Shown: positions 17,308-26,577 of the stretch, one piece after another
How the letters are laid out: the number at the start of each line of letters is the position of its first letter
Position numbering within the stretch: position 1 is the stretch's first letter
From: Clostridia bacterium
GTDB lineage: Bacteria > Bacillota > Clostridia > Christensenellales > Aristaeellaceae
Length of the DNA: 64,000 nucleotides
Assembly (NCBI GenBank): GCA_017512985.1
Contig: JAFWEJ010000006.1
Span: forward strand, 97,980 to 161,979
Direction: 5' to 3'
Notes under the pieces: generated by a model
What the model was told of the DNA's origin: nothing
Database searches by the model: none
The model's input: the letters and a program-made list of their open reading frames with translations, nothing else
Translations under genes and position numbers: made by a program

Positions 17308-18375
17308 ATGAAGAAGATCCGGACGGCGCTTGCGATACTGGCAGCCCTGTGCCTGCTGCTGGCCGCGGCCGGCAGCGGCGCGGAAACGTATCTCGACTCG
17401 AACGGGGAGATTCCGGACCGGACCGTATACCACGGGGACTGGCAGAGCGTTTATCTCCGGGTTCTGGAGGAACACTCCCGGGAAATCCACGCGTATCAGG
17501 CGGTTCCGTTTGAATGGGACGGGGAGGATTCCCGGCTGCTCCCCTGTTTTCCGGTGAGCCTGAAGGACCTGAATGACGACGGGATCCCGGAACTGTTTTT
17601 CCTGGAAGCCGACGGAAACAGGGTGGATATGTATATTTACAGCGGAAACGGAAGCACCGGGAAGTGCGCGCTGTATGTGCCGGGGATCAGGCGCCTGGAT
17701 TACGACGCGGCGCTGGGCTTTGAGATTTACCTGCTGCCGGGGCATCTGCTGACGATTCAGCACTACCGGTACGAAGACGAGTATCTTCTTCAGTTTTATG
17801 CGGGCGGGCAAGGCCCGTATGGCCTGCTTGATTCCGCATACAACCGGGTGGACGCATCCGGGGAGGGAGACGGCTGGTATTACCTGAACGGAAGAGAGAT
17901 TTCCCATGACGCGTATTACCGCATCCGGGACATCTGGAACGCAGACGGGGAATGCATTTCCAAATACTTCGCGAAAAACGAAATGAGCTACGGACTGGAC
18001 TATACCTATGAAACGGCGGTGTCCGTGCTCGGCGGGACAACACGGCAGACCGCGGCGCCGACCATGGCGCCGACCATGGCGCCGACCATGGCGCCGACCG
18101 CAGCGCCGGCTGCCAGGACAGGGGTTTACGGATATACGATCGATAAGCTTGCGACCCGCAAAGGACCCGGCACCCAGTACGAGGAAGGCGGCACATATTT
18201 CGTAAAAAACCAGTGGATCAAGGTGCTGGCCAAGGCGTACGACAGGCGGAACAAGATCTGGTGGGTTAAATGCGAGATCCCGTACAAAAACGAAATCCGG
18301 ACCCTGTGGACCGGATATCAGCGGTTTGACAATACGATACTGAACCTGGATGACCTGCCGGAGGAAATCTGGTAA
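17308..18375 (+). CDS. Secreted protein with C-terminal SH3-like domain
   Basis: 355 residues with a signal peptide (cleavage after GSGAE region, no lipobox). Residues about 25-245 are an unrecognised domain containing SLKDLNDDGIPELFFLEADG, a DxDxDG-like calcium-loop pattern seen in VCBS/FG-GAP-type proteins. A Thr/Pro/Ala/Met-rich linker (about 248-268) follows. The C-terminal about 85 residues look like a bacterial SH3 domain (LATRKGPGTQYEEGGTYFV), which usually binds cell-wall peptides. Function unknown. Its stop codon directly abuts the stop of the opposing aldo/keto reductase gene. Confidence 0.8.
   Translation: MKKIRTALAILAALCLLLAAAGSGAETYLDSNGEIPDRTVYHGDWQSVYLRVLEEHSREIHAYQAVPFEWDGEDSRLLPCFPVSLKDLNDDGIPELFFLEADGNRVDMYIYSGNGSTGKCALYVPGIRRLDYDAALGFEIYLLPGHLLTIQHYRYEDEYLLQFYAGGQGPYGLLDSAYNRVDASGEGDGWYYLNGREISHDAYYRIRDIWNADGECISKYFAKNEMSYGLDYTYETAVSVLGGTTRQTAAPTMAPTMAPTMAPTAAPAARTGVYGYTIDKLATRKGPGTQYEEGGTYFVKNQWIKVLAKAYDRRNKIWWVKCEIPYKNEIRTLWTGYQRFDNTILNLDDLPEEIW
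18049..18108 (+). repeat. 12-bp tandem repeat encoding the T-M-A-P linker
   Basis: Five consecutive 12-bp units. The middle three are identical (ACCATGGCGCCG) and the outer two differ by A/T-to-G/C changes (ACCGCGGCGCCG, ACCGCAGCGCCG). The unit length keeps the frame, so copy-number change would lengthen or shorten the linker only. Confidence 0.9.
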
Positions 18376-19512
18376 TCAGGTTCCGGTCAGGTCGCTCCAG
18401 GCGGAGACAAGGCTTTCAATAATGTTCAGATGCTGGGGGCAGGCAGCCTCACACGCGGCGCAGGACACGCAGTTGTCCGCGCCGTTGTTTTTCTCCAGGA
18501 TCATGCGGAACATCCAGTCTTCCTTTGGGTCGGTGCCGTAGAGGGACCAGTTGTTCCAGGCGGAGAAGATGCCGGGAATGTTCACGCCGTTGGGACAGGG
18601 CATGCAGTAACGGCAGCCGGTGCAGCCGATCTTTGTGCGGCTGATATAGGCTTCGCGCACTTCGTCGATGAGCTTCAGTTCTTCTTCGCTCATGATGCCC
18701 GTGTCCACGGTATCGAAGATGCGCAGGTTCTCGTCAATCTGCTCCGCTTCGTTGCAGCCGGAGAGCACCACGGAGACCTCCGGATGGTTGCACAGCCAGC
18801 GGAACGCCCATTCCACCGCGGAGCGTTTCACCGGGAAGGCGTCATAGAGCGCCTGCACATTGTCCGGCGCGTTGGCCAGGCGTCCGCCGAGCAGGCCTTC
18901 CATGATCACGACCGGAATCCCCCTGCTGCCGGCCAGCTCCAGGCCCTTCGTGCCGGCCTGGTTGCCGATGTCCATAAAGTTGTACTGGATCTGGCACATA
19001 TCCCAGTCCCAGTCGTTGAGGATATATTCGAACTCTTCATACGGGCCGTGGAAGGAGAAACACTTGTAACGGATCTTTCCCTCCCGTTTCATGTCGTCAA
19101 AGAATTCCGGGGCGCCGATGGCCTTCATATGCTCCCACTTCTGCTTGTTCATGGCGTGCATGAGATAAAAGTCAATATGGTCTGTCTGCAGCTTTTTCAG
19201 TTCTTCGGCGAGGATTTTTTCCATGTCTGCGCGGCTGTTGACCATATCCGGCGGCACCTTGGTGGCGATGGTCACCTTCTCCCGGTAACCGTCCAGCAGT
19301 GCCTTGCCGAGCACGATTTCGGAGGTTTTGTCCAGATAGATGTAGGCGGTATCGATATAGGTGACGCCGCCGTCAATGGCCCGGCGGATCAGGGAGACGG
19401 CTTTCTGCTCGTCAATGACGCTGTCCCCGGAAGCGGCGCCGTTAAAGCGCATGCAGCCCAGGCCGAAAGCGGAAGCGCAGACGCCGAGTTTGCCCATGGT
19501 GCGGTATTTCAT
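18376..19512 (-). CDS. Aldo/keto reductase with C-terminal 2x[4Fe-4S] ferredoxin domain
   Basis: 378 residues. Residues 1-285 form the aldo/keto reductase barrel with tetrad D54, Y59, K85 and H119. The C-terminal part holds two CxxCxxCxxxCP motifs (GCTGCRYCMPCP and NCVSCAACEAACP) that would bind two 4Fe-4S clusters, so the enzyme can couple carbonyl or aldehyde reduction to ferredoxin-type electron flow. ATG preceded by AGGAGG. It is transcribed from a MerR-type promoter (19570-19600). No gap separates its stop from that of the SH3 protein gene. Confidence 0.93.
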   Translation of the reverse strand: MKYRTMGKLGVCASAFGLGCMRFNGAASGDSVIDEQKAVSLIRRAIDGGVTYIDTAYIYLDKTSEIVLGKALLDGYREKVTIATKVPPDMVNSRADMEKILAEELKKLQTDHIDFYLMHAMNKQKWEHMKAIGAPEFFDDMKREGKIRYKCFSFHGPYEEFEYILNDWDWDMCQIQYNFMDIGNQAGTKGLELAGSRGIPVVIMEGLLGGRLANAPDNVQALYDAFPVKRSAVEWAFRWLCNHPEVSVVLSGCNEAEQIDENLRIFDTVDTGIMSEEELKLIDEVREAYISRTKIGCTGCRYCMPCPNGVNIPGIFSAWNNWSLYGTDPKEDWMFRMILEKNNGADNCVSCAACEAACPQHLNIIESLVSAWSDLTGT

Positions 19513-19569
19513 ACAGATCCTCCTTCATGCGGCGGCAGGCCGGATATGTGTTTTCCTGTTTCTGAAAAG

Positions 19570-19600
19570 AATGTACTCCTTAGAGTTTACTCTAAGTCAA
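19570..19600 (-). promoter_or_regulatory. MerR-type promoter with 19-bp spacer and palindromic operator
   Basis: Reading the minus strand: TTGACT (19595-19600), a 19-nt spacer, TACATT (19570-19575). Within and overlapping the spacer lies CTTAGAGT-AA-ACTCTAAG (19579-19596), 8-bp arms with perfect symmetry. The overlong spacer filled by a palindrome is the diagnostic geometry of MerR-family activated promoters (SoxR, NmlR, AdhR). The cognate regulator is not in the window. Confidence 0.9.
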
Positions 19601-19621
19601 CCGGAAAAAGAAAATGCCGGA

Positions 19622-22219
19622 TTATTCCGGCATGAATTCGATGACGCCGTCGTTCTCCGCCGGTGTCACGGCGTCTTCCGTACAGGTGGAGAGGATCGCG
19701 TCCGCGGTGCGGTTGTAGAGGGAAAGCAGCTGGGCGTGTTCCTGCTGGATTGGTTCCGGGTCGTCCCGGCGGGCGGCGTGCTCCAGGCGCGCGGCCATCT
19801 CCGACAGACGCGCGGCGCCAATGGTACCGGAGGTGCTTTTGAGGGCGTGGACGACAATGGCGTAGTTCTTCCAGTCGGCCGACGCGTAATACAGCTGCAG
19901 GCGCTCCGATTTTTCAGCGGCGGCGCTGCCGTATTCCCACAGGACGGAGCGGTACAGCGCTTCATCGTTCTGGCAGAAGGCCAACCCCTGCGCGACGTCG
20001 ATCTCCGCGGCGCGGAGTGTCGGGAACAGGTTTTCCGCGGCAGGGGAGGCTCCTTCCTCCGCGGGTGCCTCCACGGGAATCACCTTCTCCGGCGGCAGGC
20101 AGGCCATCAGGATCCGGATCAGCGACTGGCTGTCGATCGGCTTGGCCAGGTAGTCCGTGAAGCCCTCGGCAAGATAGCGCTCCCGCGCACCGGCGATCGC
20201 GTCGGCGGTCAGGCAGATGACCGGCGTCTGCCGGTTGCGGCCGTCCTCCTGCTCCCGGATCAGGTGCATGGCCTCGGTGCCGTCCATCTCCTGCATGCGC
20301 TGGTCCATGAGGATCAGGTCATAGGGGACAGACTGCGTCAGGCGCAGCGCTTCCGCGCCGGAAAGGGCGGTGTCGGCCCGGATCTGCGTGTCTTTGATCA
20401 GTCCTTCCGCCACGGTCAGATTCATGCGGGTGTCGTCCACGATGAGGATATGCGCGTCCGGCGCATGGAAGAACAACCCGGAGGGTTTCCCGTTTTCCGC
20501 GCTGGCCTCAAACCGCTCACGGAAATCGCCGATCGGTTCGGCGGAAACAGCCTTTTGCGGAATGGTGACCGAGAAGACGGATTCTTCGCCGTAGGTGCTG
20601 TCCACATCGATGGTGCCGCCCATCATGTCCAGCAGGCTCTTCACGATGGCCAGGCCCAGGCCGGTGCCTTCCACATTTTCGAACTCCGCCGGGCGGATCC
20701 GTTCAAACTTTTCAAAAAGCCGGTCCAGGTCCTCCTTCCGGATGCCGATGCCCGTATCCCGGACGGAGAAGGCCAGGCGGAAGGTTCCGTCGTCTTTGGT
20801 TTCACCGGAAACGGACAGGGAAACCTCACCCCGGACGGTGTATTTGACGGCGTTGTTCAGGATGTTGAGCATGATCTGGCGGATCCGGATCTCATCCCCG
20901 TACAGGCGGTCCGGCACCTGTTCGTCCACGTCCACCAGGAAGGACAGGTTCCGGGACTGGGCCCGGAAACGGATCAGGTTGCAGACGTCGTTCAGCACGG
21001 AGCTCAGGCGGTATTCGCCTTCCCGGATCTCCAGCTTGCCCGCCTCGATCCGGGAGATGTCGAGAATGTCGCTGATGATGGCCAGCAGGTTCCGGCCGGC
21101 GGTGTTGATGATTCCGGCATAGCCGCTGATATCGGAGAAGACCCCGCGGACTTTTTCACTGTCATCCGGCAGGCGGTCCCGGGCCTGCATGCTCTCCCGC
21201 AGGATGATCTCGTTCATGCCCATGACCGCGTTGATCGGCGTGCGGATTTCGTGGCTGATGTTCGCCAGGAATTCGCTCTTGGCGGCATTGGACTGCTCCG
21301 CGATGCGCCTTGCCTCGCGCAGGGCATTGTTCTCGGACGCTTTCTGGCCGAAATAGACGATGAAGACAATCGCGATGGTGAAGATGACCAGGATCAGGGA
21401 GATCACAAAGAGCATCACCGGGATCACGTCGTAGACGCTGGAGGCCGCGGCGGGATCGACGTTTTCCGTCATGATGTTCCGCATCCAGACGCCGAGCATC
21501 ATGCCGCCGACGGAGCCCGGCAGCAGGATGCCGAGATAGGACAGCTTCAGGATACGCTGGTATTTCCGGTCAAAGGTGGTGGAGGCGGGCAGCTGCTGTT
21601 CCGAGTAGGAACGGCGGATCGCCCAGGCGAGGAACAGGTAATCGATGCTGTTGAGGATGGAGAAGAAATAATACAGATTAAACCAGGGCTCATACAGGCA
21701 GGAGAAGGTCCACATGCCGAACTCGGTTGTGATGAAGACCAGGATGGCGAGGCAGCCGTACGGCATTGCCGTGCCCTTTTCCCGGTTTTTGCAGTACCAG
21801 AGGATGCCCTGCAGGCTGAAGCAGGCGATCAGCGTGCCGATCAGGACCTGGTAGATGTTGTTCAGCAGGTCGCCGTAGGGCAGGTAAAGGATCAGCTGCA
21901 GGACGTTCAGCGGGAGCGGGAGCAGCATCAGGGGATGGAAGAAGGACCGTTCCTCCGGGGTTTTCATATGCATGAGCAGCAGGAACAGGACCAGGAAGGA
22001 GGCGTTCCATCCGGAATAGGTCAGCCAGTCAAGACTCCTGGGCGAGTCTCCCATGATGACCAGGTAGGTGGTCCAGTAGTAGCTGCTCAGCAGGCTGCAC
22101 AGGAAGAAAACGATGGCGTAGAACCAGCCCCTGCGCTTGTTGGAGATATAGTAAAACAGGCACAGCAAAAGCGCGATGAGGTTCGCCGACAACTGAACGA
22201 TATTCTCCGCGTATTCCAC
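19622..22219 (-). CDS. Hybrid sensor histidine kinase with receiver and HPt domains
   Basis: 865 residues. About seven or eight membrane helices occupy residues 1-290, with no recognised ligand domain. HisKA follows with H323 (NISHEIRTPINAVMG), then HATPase (NNAVKYT, DTGIGI, GTGLGLAIVK; about 430-555), a receiver domain with D639 (LILMDQRMQEMDG, K in LAKPID), and a C-terminal HPt domain with H791 (VVHALKSTSGTIGA). All residues of an intramolecular His-Asp-His phosphorelay are present. No separate response regulator is nearby, so the output partner is elsewhere. Monocistronic. Confidence 0.94.
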   Translation of the reverse strand: MEYAENIVQLSANLIALLLCLFYYISNKRRGWFYAIVFFLCSLLSSYYWTTYLVIMGDSPRSLDWLTYSGWNASFLVLFLLLMHMKTPEERSFFHPLMLLPLPLNVLQLILYLPYGDLLNNIYQVLIGTLIACFSLQGILWYCKNREKGTAMPYGCLAILVFITTEFGMWTFSCLYEPWFNLYYFFSILNSIDYLFLAWAIRRSYSEQQLPASTTFDRKYQRILKLSYLGILLPGSVGGMMLGVWMRNIMTENVDPAAASSVYDVIPVMLFVISLILVIFTIAIVFIVYFGQKASENNALREARRIAEQSNAAKSEFLANISHEIRTPINAVMGMNEIILRESMQARDRLPDDSEKVRGVFSDISGYAGIINTAGRNLLAIISDILDISRIEAGKLEIREGEYRLSSVLNDVCNLIRFRAQSRNLSFLVDVDEQVPDRLYGDEIRIRQIMLNILNNAVKYTVRGEVSLSVSGETKDDGTFRLAFSVRDTGIGIRKEDLDRLFEKFERIRPAEFENVEGTGLGLAIVKSLLDMMGGTIDVDSTYGEESVFSVTIPQKAVSAEPIGDFRERFEASAENGKPSGLFFHAPDAHILIVDDTRMNLTVAEGLIKDTQIRADTALSGAEALRLTQSVPYDLILMDQRMQEMDGTEAMHLIREQEDGRNRQTPVICLTADAIAGARERYLAEGFTDYLAKPIDSQSLIRILMACLPPEKVIPVEAPAEEGASPAAENLFPTLRAAEIDVAQGLAFCQNDEALYRSVLWEYGSAAAEKSERLQLYYASADWKNYAIVVHALKSTSGTIGAARLSEMAARLEHAARRDDPEPIQQEHAQLLSLYNRTADAILSTCTEDAVTPAENDGVIEFMPE

Positions 22220-22309
22220 CTGTCCGGATCTCCTTATATGTAATTGAATCTGATATCATTATACGCGGGACAGGGAGAAAACACAATGAGCGGATGAAGG
22301 AATTATTCC

Positions 22310-22338
22310 TTCTCAAACCGTTTTTCCGGGCGTATAAT
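22310..22338 (+). promoter_or_regulatory. Promoter of the YitT-family gene
   Basis: TTCTCA, 17-nt spacer, perfect TATAAT; predicted start near 22345, about 30 nt before the ATG. Confidence 0.65.
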
Positions 22339-22375
22339 GATCGCAGTGAAAACACAGCGGAGGAGCAGGGAAAAG

Positions 22376-23236
22376 ATGAAAAAAGGACAGAAGAACGCCG
22401 TCCGGGAATGGTTGTACATCACAGCCGGTATCCTGATCATGTCGGCGGGTATTTATTTTTTCAAATTCCCGAACCATTTCTCCACAGGCGGTGTGACCGG
22501 CATCGCAATCGTGCTGGGACACTATATTCCGTCCATTACGCCCGGCACCCTGGTGACAATCATCAATGTCCTGCTGCTGCTCGTCGGGTTCGCGGTGCTC
22601 GGAAAATCCTTCGGTATCCGGACAGTATACGCGTCCCTGCTGATGTCCGGCACCCTGCAGCTGCTGGAGGCCGTCTGCCCGATGGACGCGCCGATGACGA
22701 CCCAGCCGCTGGTTGAACTGATGTTCGCTGTCGGCCTGCCGGCAGTGGGCTCCGCCATCCTGTTCAACCTGGACGCATCCTCCGGCGGAACGGACATCCT
22801 GGCAATGATCCTGCGGAAGTATACCGCGCTGAACATCGGCGTCGCGCTGCTGTGCAGCGATATCGTCATTACGGTGTCCGCCTGCTTTGCCTTCGGCATG
22901 GAGACGGGATTGTTCTCCATACTGGGGCTGATTATCAAATCGCTGTTCATGGACCTGGTCCTGGACAACCTCATGACCCGGAAGTGCTTCCAGATCATCA
23001 CCTCCGACCCGGACCCGATTGAGGCGTTCATTATGGAAACGCTTCACCGCGGCGCGACCCGCCTGCACGGGGAAGGGGTCTATACGCACGAGGGGAAAAC
23101 GGTGCTTCTGGCTGTGGTGTCCCGGCATGAAGCGGTGCTTTTGCGCAACTTCATCCGCAAGCAGGATCCCGCGGCGTTCATGATCATCACCTCCAGTACG
23201 GAAATCATCGGCAAAGGTTTCCGCGGAGTAAACTGA
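22376..23236 (+). CDS. YitT family membrane protein (DUF161 + DUF2179)
   Basis: 286 residues; the ATG with GGAGGAG upstream was chosen over an ATG that overlaps the -10 box. Five membrane helices make up the YitT/DUF161 part (FKFPNHFSTGGVTGIAIVLG, LDASSGGTDILAMIL), followed by a soluble DUF2179 domain (about 205-286, GATRLHGEGVYTHEGKTVLLAVV). Such proteins are widespread in Firmicutes, and transport or membrane roles are proposed but unproven. Confidence 0.92.
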   Translation: MKKGQKNAVREWLYITAGILIMSAGIYFFKFPNHFSTGGVTGIAIVLGHYIPSITPGTLVTIINVLLLLVGFAVLGKSFGIRTVYASLLMSGTLQLLEAVCPMDAPMTTQPLVELMFAVGLPAVGSAILFNLDASSGGTDILAMILRKYTALNIGVALLCSDIVITVSACFAFGMETGLFSILGLIIKSLFMDLVLDNLMTRKCFQIITSDPDPIEAFIMETLHRGATRLHGEGVYTHEGKTVLLAVVSRHEAVLLRNFIRKQDPAAFMIITSSTEIIGKGFRGVN

Positions 23237-23250
23237 TTTCCGCGGAGATG

Positions 23251-23283
23251 AAAAAGCCCTCCGGCCTGGAAAGGCCGGAGGGC
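23251..23283 (-). terminator. Intrinsic terminator of the small minus-strand gene
   Basis: Minus strand: 11-bp stem GCCCTCCGGCC / GGCCGGAGGGC, loop TTTCCA, then TTTTT. It sits 18 nt beyond the stop of the 82-residue ORF and also lies just behind the YitT stop. Confidence 0.9.
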
Positions 23284-23301
23284 CTGTGTATGAACTGAAG
23301 C

Positions 23302-23550
23302 TTACGCGCTTTTCTTTTCAATGGTATTGAAGTAATCAAAGAACGCCATTTCGTCTTTGGCGCAGGAGGTGAACAGCTCCGGTTCTTCATAACCGCTCTT
23401 GCTGAGCAGCTCCGCGATACCCAGGTAACGCTGGGCGGGATCGGTCAGGTCATATTGTTCACCCTGCTGCGTCACGAGCAGGACGGAAGCATCGCAGCGG
23501 TCAAGCGTCTCTTCAAACAGTTTCAGTTCTTCATTGTTTCTGATCTTCAT
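23302..23550 (-). CDS. Small acidic protein of unknown function
   Basis: 82 residues. Start chosen at the ATG 9 nt behind AAAGGAG rather than an in-frame ATG 57 nt upstream. Acidic, no signal peptide or membrane segment (KLFEETLDRCDASVLLVTQQGEQYDL, ending in KKSA). It has its own ribosome-binding site and a strong terminator, so it is a real monocistronic gene. I do not recognise the family. Confidence 0.7.
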   Translation of the reverse strand: MKIRNNEELKLFEETLDRCDASVLLVTQQGEQYDLTDPAQRYLGIAELLSKSGYEEPELFTSCAKDEMAFFDYFNTIEKKSA

Positions 23551-23750
23551 CTGTATCCACTCCTTTACGACCAGAATGCGGGGAAGGCACACTGTCTTCG
23601 TCCGCATTCAATGATACAACTTTCCGCCGCCGACACAATCGACGAACAGGCGATTTCACGGACAAAATGTACAGCTTTGGCAATACATGTCGTATCCGGC
23701 CAAAAAGAGACAGGGTGGATATTTTACTGCTGAAAACCGATCTTCTGTTC

Positions 23751-24668
23751 TCAGTTGCCGAGGATCCGCAGGAAGTTGAACAGGCCCAGGTACCAGATGT
23801 CAAAATTGTGGTCGCCGGGGCATTCCTGCCAGAGCCAGTTTTCCTCTGTGAAGCGGTCGGAATACTGCGGCAGGTTTTTCGCGGCTCCGGAGGCGGACGC
23901 GTAGGCGATCGAGTCCTGCAGGCCGCAGACGCTGTAGAAGAACCGGACGGGATAACCCTCAAACGGCTTTACTTTACCGGCAATCTGGGCGGACGAATAA
24001 CTGGTCGGCGCGGCGGAAAAGGCGCCGAAGGCGCTGAACAGGTCCAGGCATTCGCACAGGCCGATGTTGATCGTCTGCATACCGCCCATGGACAGGCCGG
24101 CCATATATCGGTGATCCCGGGCGGCGGAGAGGTCGTCCGGCGTCAGGGAGCCGTAGGTGGAATAATGTGAATCAATATACGGCAGCAGGTCGTTGCGGAT
24201 CTCCTGCCCGAAAGTGTAGAAAGACGCCATGTTGTTGAAGCTGATGTCGCTGAAGTTGGCTGTGGAACGGCCGTTGGGCATGACGATGATCAGGGGTTTG
24301 ATCTCGCCGCCGGCGATCAGGCGGTCCACGGCGGATCTTCCGTCGCAGCCCGGGTTCAGGAATCCCCATTCGTATTCGGTCCCGCCGATGCCGTGGCACA
24401 GGACGAGCAGGTCATACTGCTTGTCTTCGGAATAGCCGGCGGGCAGGTAGACCAGCGCGTTCTTGGTTACTTCCGCTCCGTCGCCGGTGTAATCTCTGGA
24501 AGGATACTGGATTTTCTGAACCGTTCCCGCACCTTCCTCCAGGGGGACTTTGTATTCAGCCGGGAGCTGTTCCGGCAGATCAGGCAGTTCGGCGGATTCT
24601 TCCGCCAGGGAAGCCGCGGCGCAGCAGAGCAGGCAGACAAGCATAAGGATCAACAGGAACAGTTTCAT
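23751..24668 (-). CDS. Secreted carbohydrate esterase (CE1/feruloyl esterase-like)
   Basis: 305 residues; the start with GGAGG 9 nt upstream opens a signal peptide with CLLCCAAASLAEE. The alpha/beta-hydrolase fold of the esterase-D/CE1 group has nucleophile S193 in GLSMGG, a likely acid in CGLQDS, and His in GDHNFDIW. The oxyanion region HGIGGTEYEW is typical of xylan acetyl/feruloyl esterases. It probably removes ferulate or acetate from plant xylan outside the cell, together with the GH43 and GH5 enzymes nearby. Confidence 0.88.
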   Translation of the reverse strand: MKLFLLILMLVCLLCCAAASLAEESAELPDLPEQLPAEYKVPLEEGAGTVQKIQYPSRDYTGDGAEVTKNALVYLPAGYSEDKQYDLLVLCHGIGGTEYEWGFLNPGCDGRSAVDRLIAGGEIKPLIIVMPNGRSTANFSDISFNNMASFYTFGQEIRNDLLPYIDSHYSTYGSLTPDDLSAARDHRYMAGLSMGGMQTINIGLCECLDLFSAFGAFSAAPTSYSSAQIAGKVKPFEGYPVRFFYSVCGLQDSIAYASASGAAKNLPQYSDRFTEENWLWQECPGDHNFDIWYLGLFNFLRILGN

Positions 24669-24836
24669 GGAAAACGCCTCCTTCGGGCAATTCGTTTCAG
24701 TATGATTACTATATGCCCTCCGCGGGTGAAAGACAAGCAAAAACACATACAGACAGAGACAATCCACGGCAGGAAAACACGGCAGGCAAAGCGAAAAAAT
24801 GAAATGATCTTCTGAATTCAAAGGGGAATCGAGACC

Positions 24837-26003
24837 ATGAAACATAAAGCTGCCGGGTGGAAATTCCTGGTACCGCTGATCCTGGGAATCCTGATCATGT
24901 CCGTGGCGTTCGTCCTGATCAGTTATCATACCTTCCGGGATGTTGAAATTCAGGACTATGCTGACTACGCCAAAGGCCTGACCGGCCTCATTGCCAAAGA
25001 CATCATCAGAGTCGACGATATTGACGGATACCTGGAGCAGGGGCGGGACTATCCGTGCTACGGCGAGATGGAACGCAAACTGAGCAACCTGCGGGAAGCC
25101 TATCCGGACGTTGTATACCTGTATGTGTACCAGTTCCGGGAGGACGGAGCCCATGTGGTATTTGACCTGGACACGGCGGAATACAAGGGATCCGAGCCCG
25201 GATCGGTGGAGCGGTTTTTCCCCGCGTTCGAGAGCCTGATTCCGGACCTGCTGGCCGGAAAACCGGTGCCTCCGGTGGAATCCCATGAGCAGTACGGGTA
25301 CGTGCTGAGCGTGCTGACGCCCCTGTATGACGAAACCGGTGTATGCAAGGCATATGTCGGCGCGGACTGCTCCATGGACCGGCTGACGGATTATGTATGG
25401 AATATCATCCGGCAGATCGCCTGTGTCTTCCTGGTTGTGCTGGGGCTCGCCCTGATCGCGAGCGTCGTGATGACGAATATCGGCGTGAAGCGGATGAAGG
25501 GCCTGGAAAACCGGGCGTATATCGATACCCTGACCGGCCTGCAGAACAGGACTGCCTACTATGACTACAACAACGAACTGAACAAAAAGCTGGATGAGGG
25601 GCGGGCGGACTTCTCAATCCTCATGATTGATATCAACTGGCTGAAGAAAATGAACGATACCTACGGCCATGAACAGGGGAACCTCTACCTGCAGGGCGCC
25701 GCGAACCTGATCCGGAGCGTCTTCGGGGACGACCATCTGTACCGGATCGGCGGGGACGAGTTTGTGATCATCCTGGAGGGAAAGGCGCAGGAAGGCACAG
25801 AAGACCGGATCAGGAAATTCAAGGAAGAAATCGCGCGCCTGCAGGCGGATGAATCCCTGAAACCGTGGGAGAAAATCTCCGCGGCGGTGGGACTTGCCAG
25901 ATATGAAAAAGGCGTATACCGCGAGACGGAGGAAGTGCTCCGGAAGGCGGACGAGGTCATGTACGCGGACAAGATGGCCATGAAGGCGGTCCGCACGGAC
26001 TGA
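24837..26003 (+). CDS. Membrane sensor diguanylate cyclase (GGDEF)
   Basis: 388 residues. Two membrane helices (about 8-28 and 197-217) flank an extracytoplasmic sensor domain of the single-Cache kind (YVLSVLTPLYDETGVCKAYVGADCSMD). The C-terminal GGDEF domain has the intact catalytic motif GGDEF at 305-309 and DxLTGLxNR at its start. No RxxD inhibitory site is seen five residues upstream of GGDEF, so product feedback may be absent. It would make cyclic-di-GMP in response to an external ligand. A phosphodiesterase gene follows 25 nt downstream. Confidence 0.93.
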   Translation: MKHKAAGWKFLVPLILGILIMSVAFVLISYHTFRDVEIQDYADYAKGLTGLIAKDIIRVDDIDGYLEQGRDYPCYGEMERKLSNLREAYPDVVYLYVYQFREDGAHVVFDLDTAEYKGSEPGSVERFFPAFESLIPDLLAGKPVPPVESHEQYGYVLSVLTPLYDETGVCKAYVGADCSMDRLTDYVWNIIRQIACVFLVVLGLALIASVVMTNIGVKRMKGLENRAYIDTLTGLQNRTAYYDYNNELNKKLDEGRADFSILMIDINWLKKMNDTYGHEQGNLYLQGAANLIRSVFGDDHLYRIGGDEFVIILEGKAQEGTEDRIRKFKEEIARLQADESLKPWEKISAAVGLARYEKGVYRETEEVLRKADEVMYADKMAMKAVRTD

Positions 26004-26028
26004 AAACAGGAAGAATGGAGAAATCCGC

Positions 26029-26577
26029 ATGAAGATCCTGATCGCGTCGGATATCCACGGCTCGGCAAAGTACTGCCGGGCATTGCTGGACCGCTATGAA
26101 AAGGAAAAAGCCGGCAGGCTCCTGCTGCTGGGCGACCTGCTGTATCACGGGCCGCGGAACGACCTGCCGGAGGAATACGCGCCGAAGCAGGTTATCGGAA
26201 TGCTCAACGGACTGAAGGATGAGATCCTCTGCGTACGGGGCAACTGTGAAGCCGAAGTGGACCAGATGGTGCTTTCCTTTCCTGTGATGGCAGACTACGC
26301 CCTGATGCCCCTGGGGGAGCGGATGATCTATATTACCCACGGACATGTGTACAACAAAGAAAACCTCCCGCCGATGAAGGCGGGAGATATCCTCCTGCAC
26401 GGGCATACGCATGTGCCTGCCTGTGAGGAGTTCGGCGGATATGTGTATATGAATCCCGGCTCCGTTTCCATTCCCAAGAACGGGACGCCCCGCGGCTATA
26501 TGACGCTGGAAGGGACGGACTTCACCTGGAAGACGCTGGAGGGAGAGGTGTTCAATCGGTATCCTGCCGGTAAGTGA
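26029..26577 (+). CDS. yfcE: YfcE-type metallophosphodiesterase
   Basis: 182 residues, the full length of the MJ0936/YfcE family of Mn-dependent phosphodiesterases. Motifs in order: ASDIHG, LLGDLLYHGPR, VRGNCE, YITHGH, LLHGHTH. These enzymes hydrolyse model phosphodiesters; the physiological substrate is not known. ATG follows GGAG. The last 26 bp overlap the 3' end of the convergent GH43 gene. Confidence 0.9.
   Translation: MKILIASDIHGSAKYCRALLDRYEKEKAGRLLLLGDLLYHGPRNDLPEEYAPKQVIGMLNGLKDEILCVRGNCEAEVDQMVLSFPVMADYALMPLGERMIYITHGHVYNKENLPPMKAGDILLHGHTHVPACEEFGGYVYMNPGSVSIPKNGTPRGYMTLEGTDFTWKTLEGEVFNRYPAGK

Noticed and set aside
18061-18096. 12-bp tandem repeat considered as a possible phase-variation or CRISPR-like repeat
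   Set aside because: Unit length is a multiple of three and encodes a Pro/Thr linker; there are no spacers, and copy change keeps the frame.
19361-22243. 960-codon open frame on the plus strand opposite the histidine kinase
   Set aside because: Antisense shadow of a clear hybrid kinase; high third-position GC of the real gene keeps stops out of this strand.
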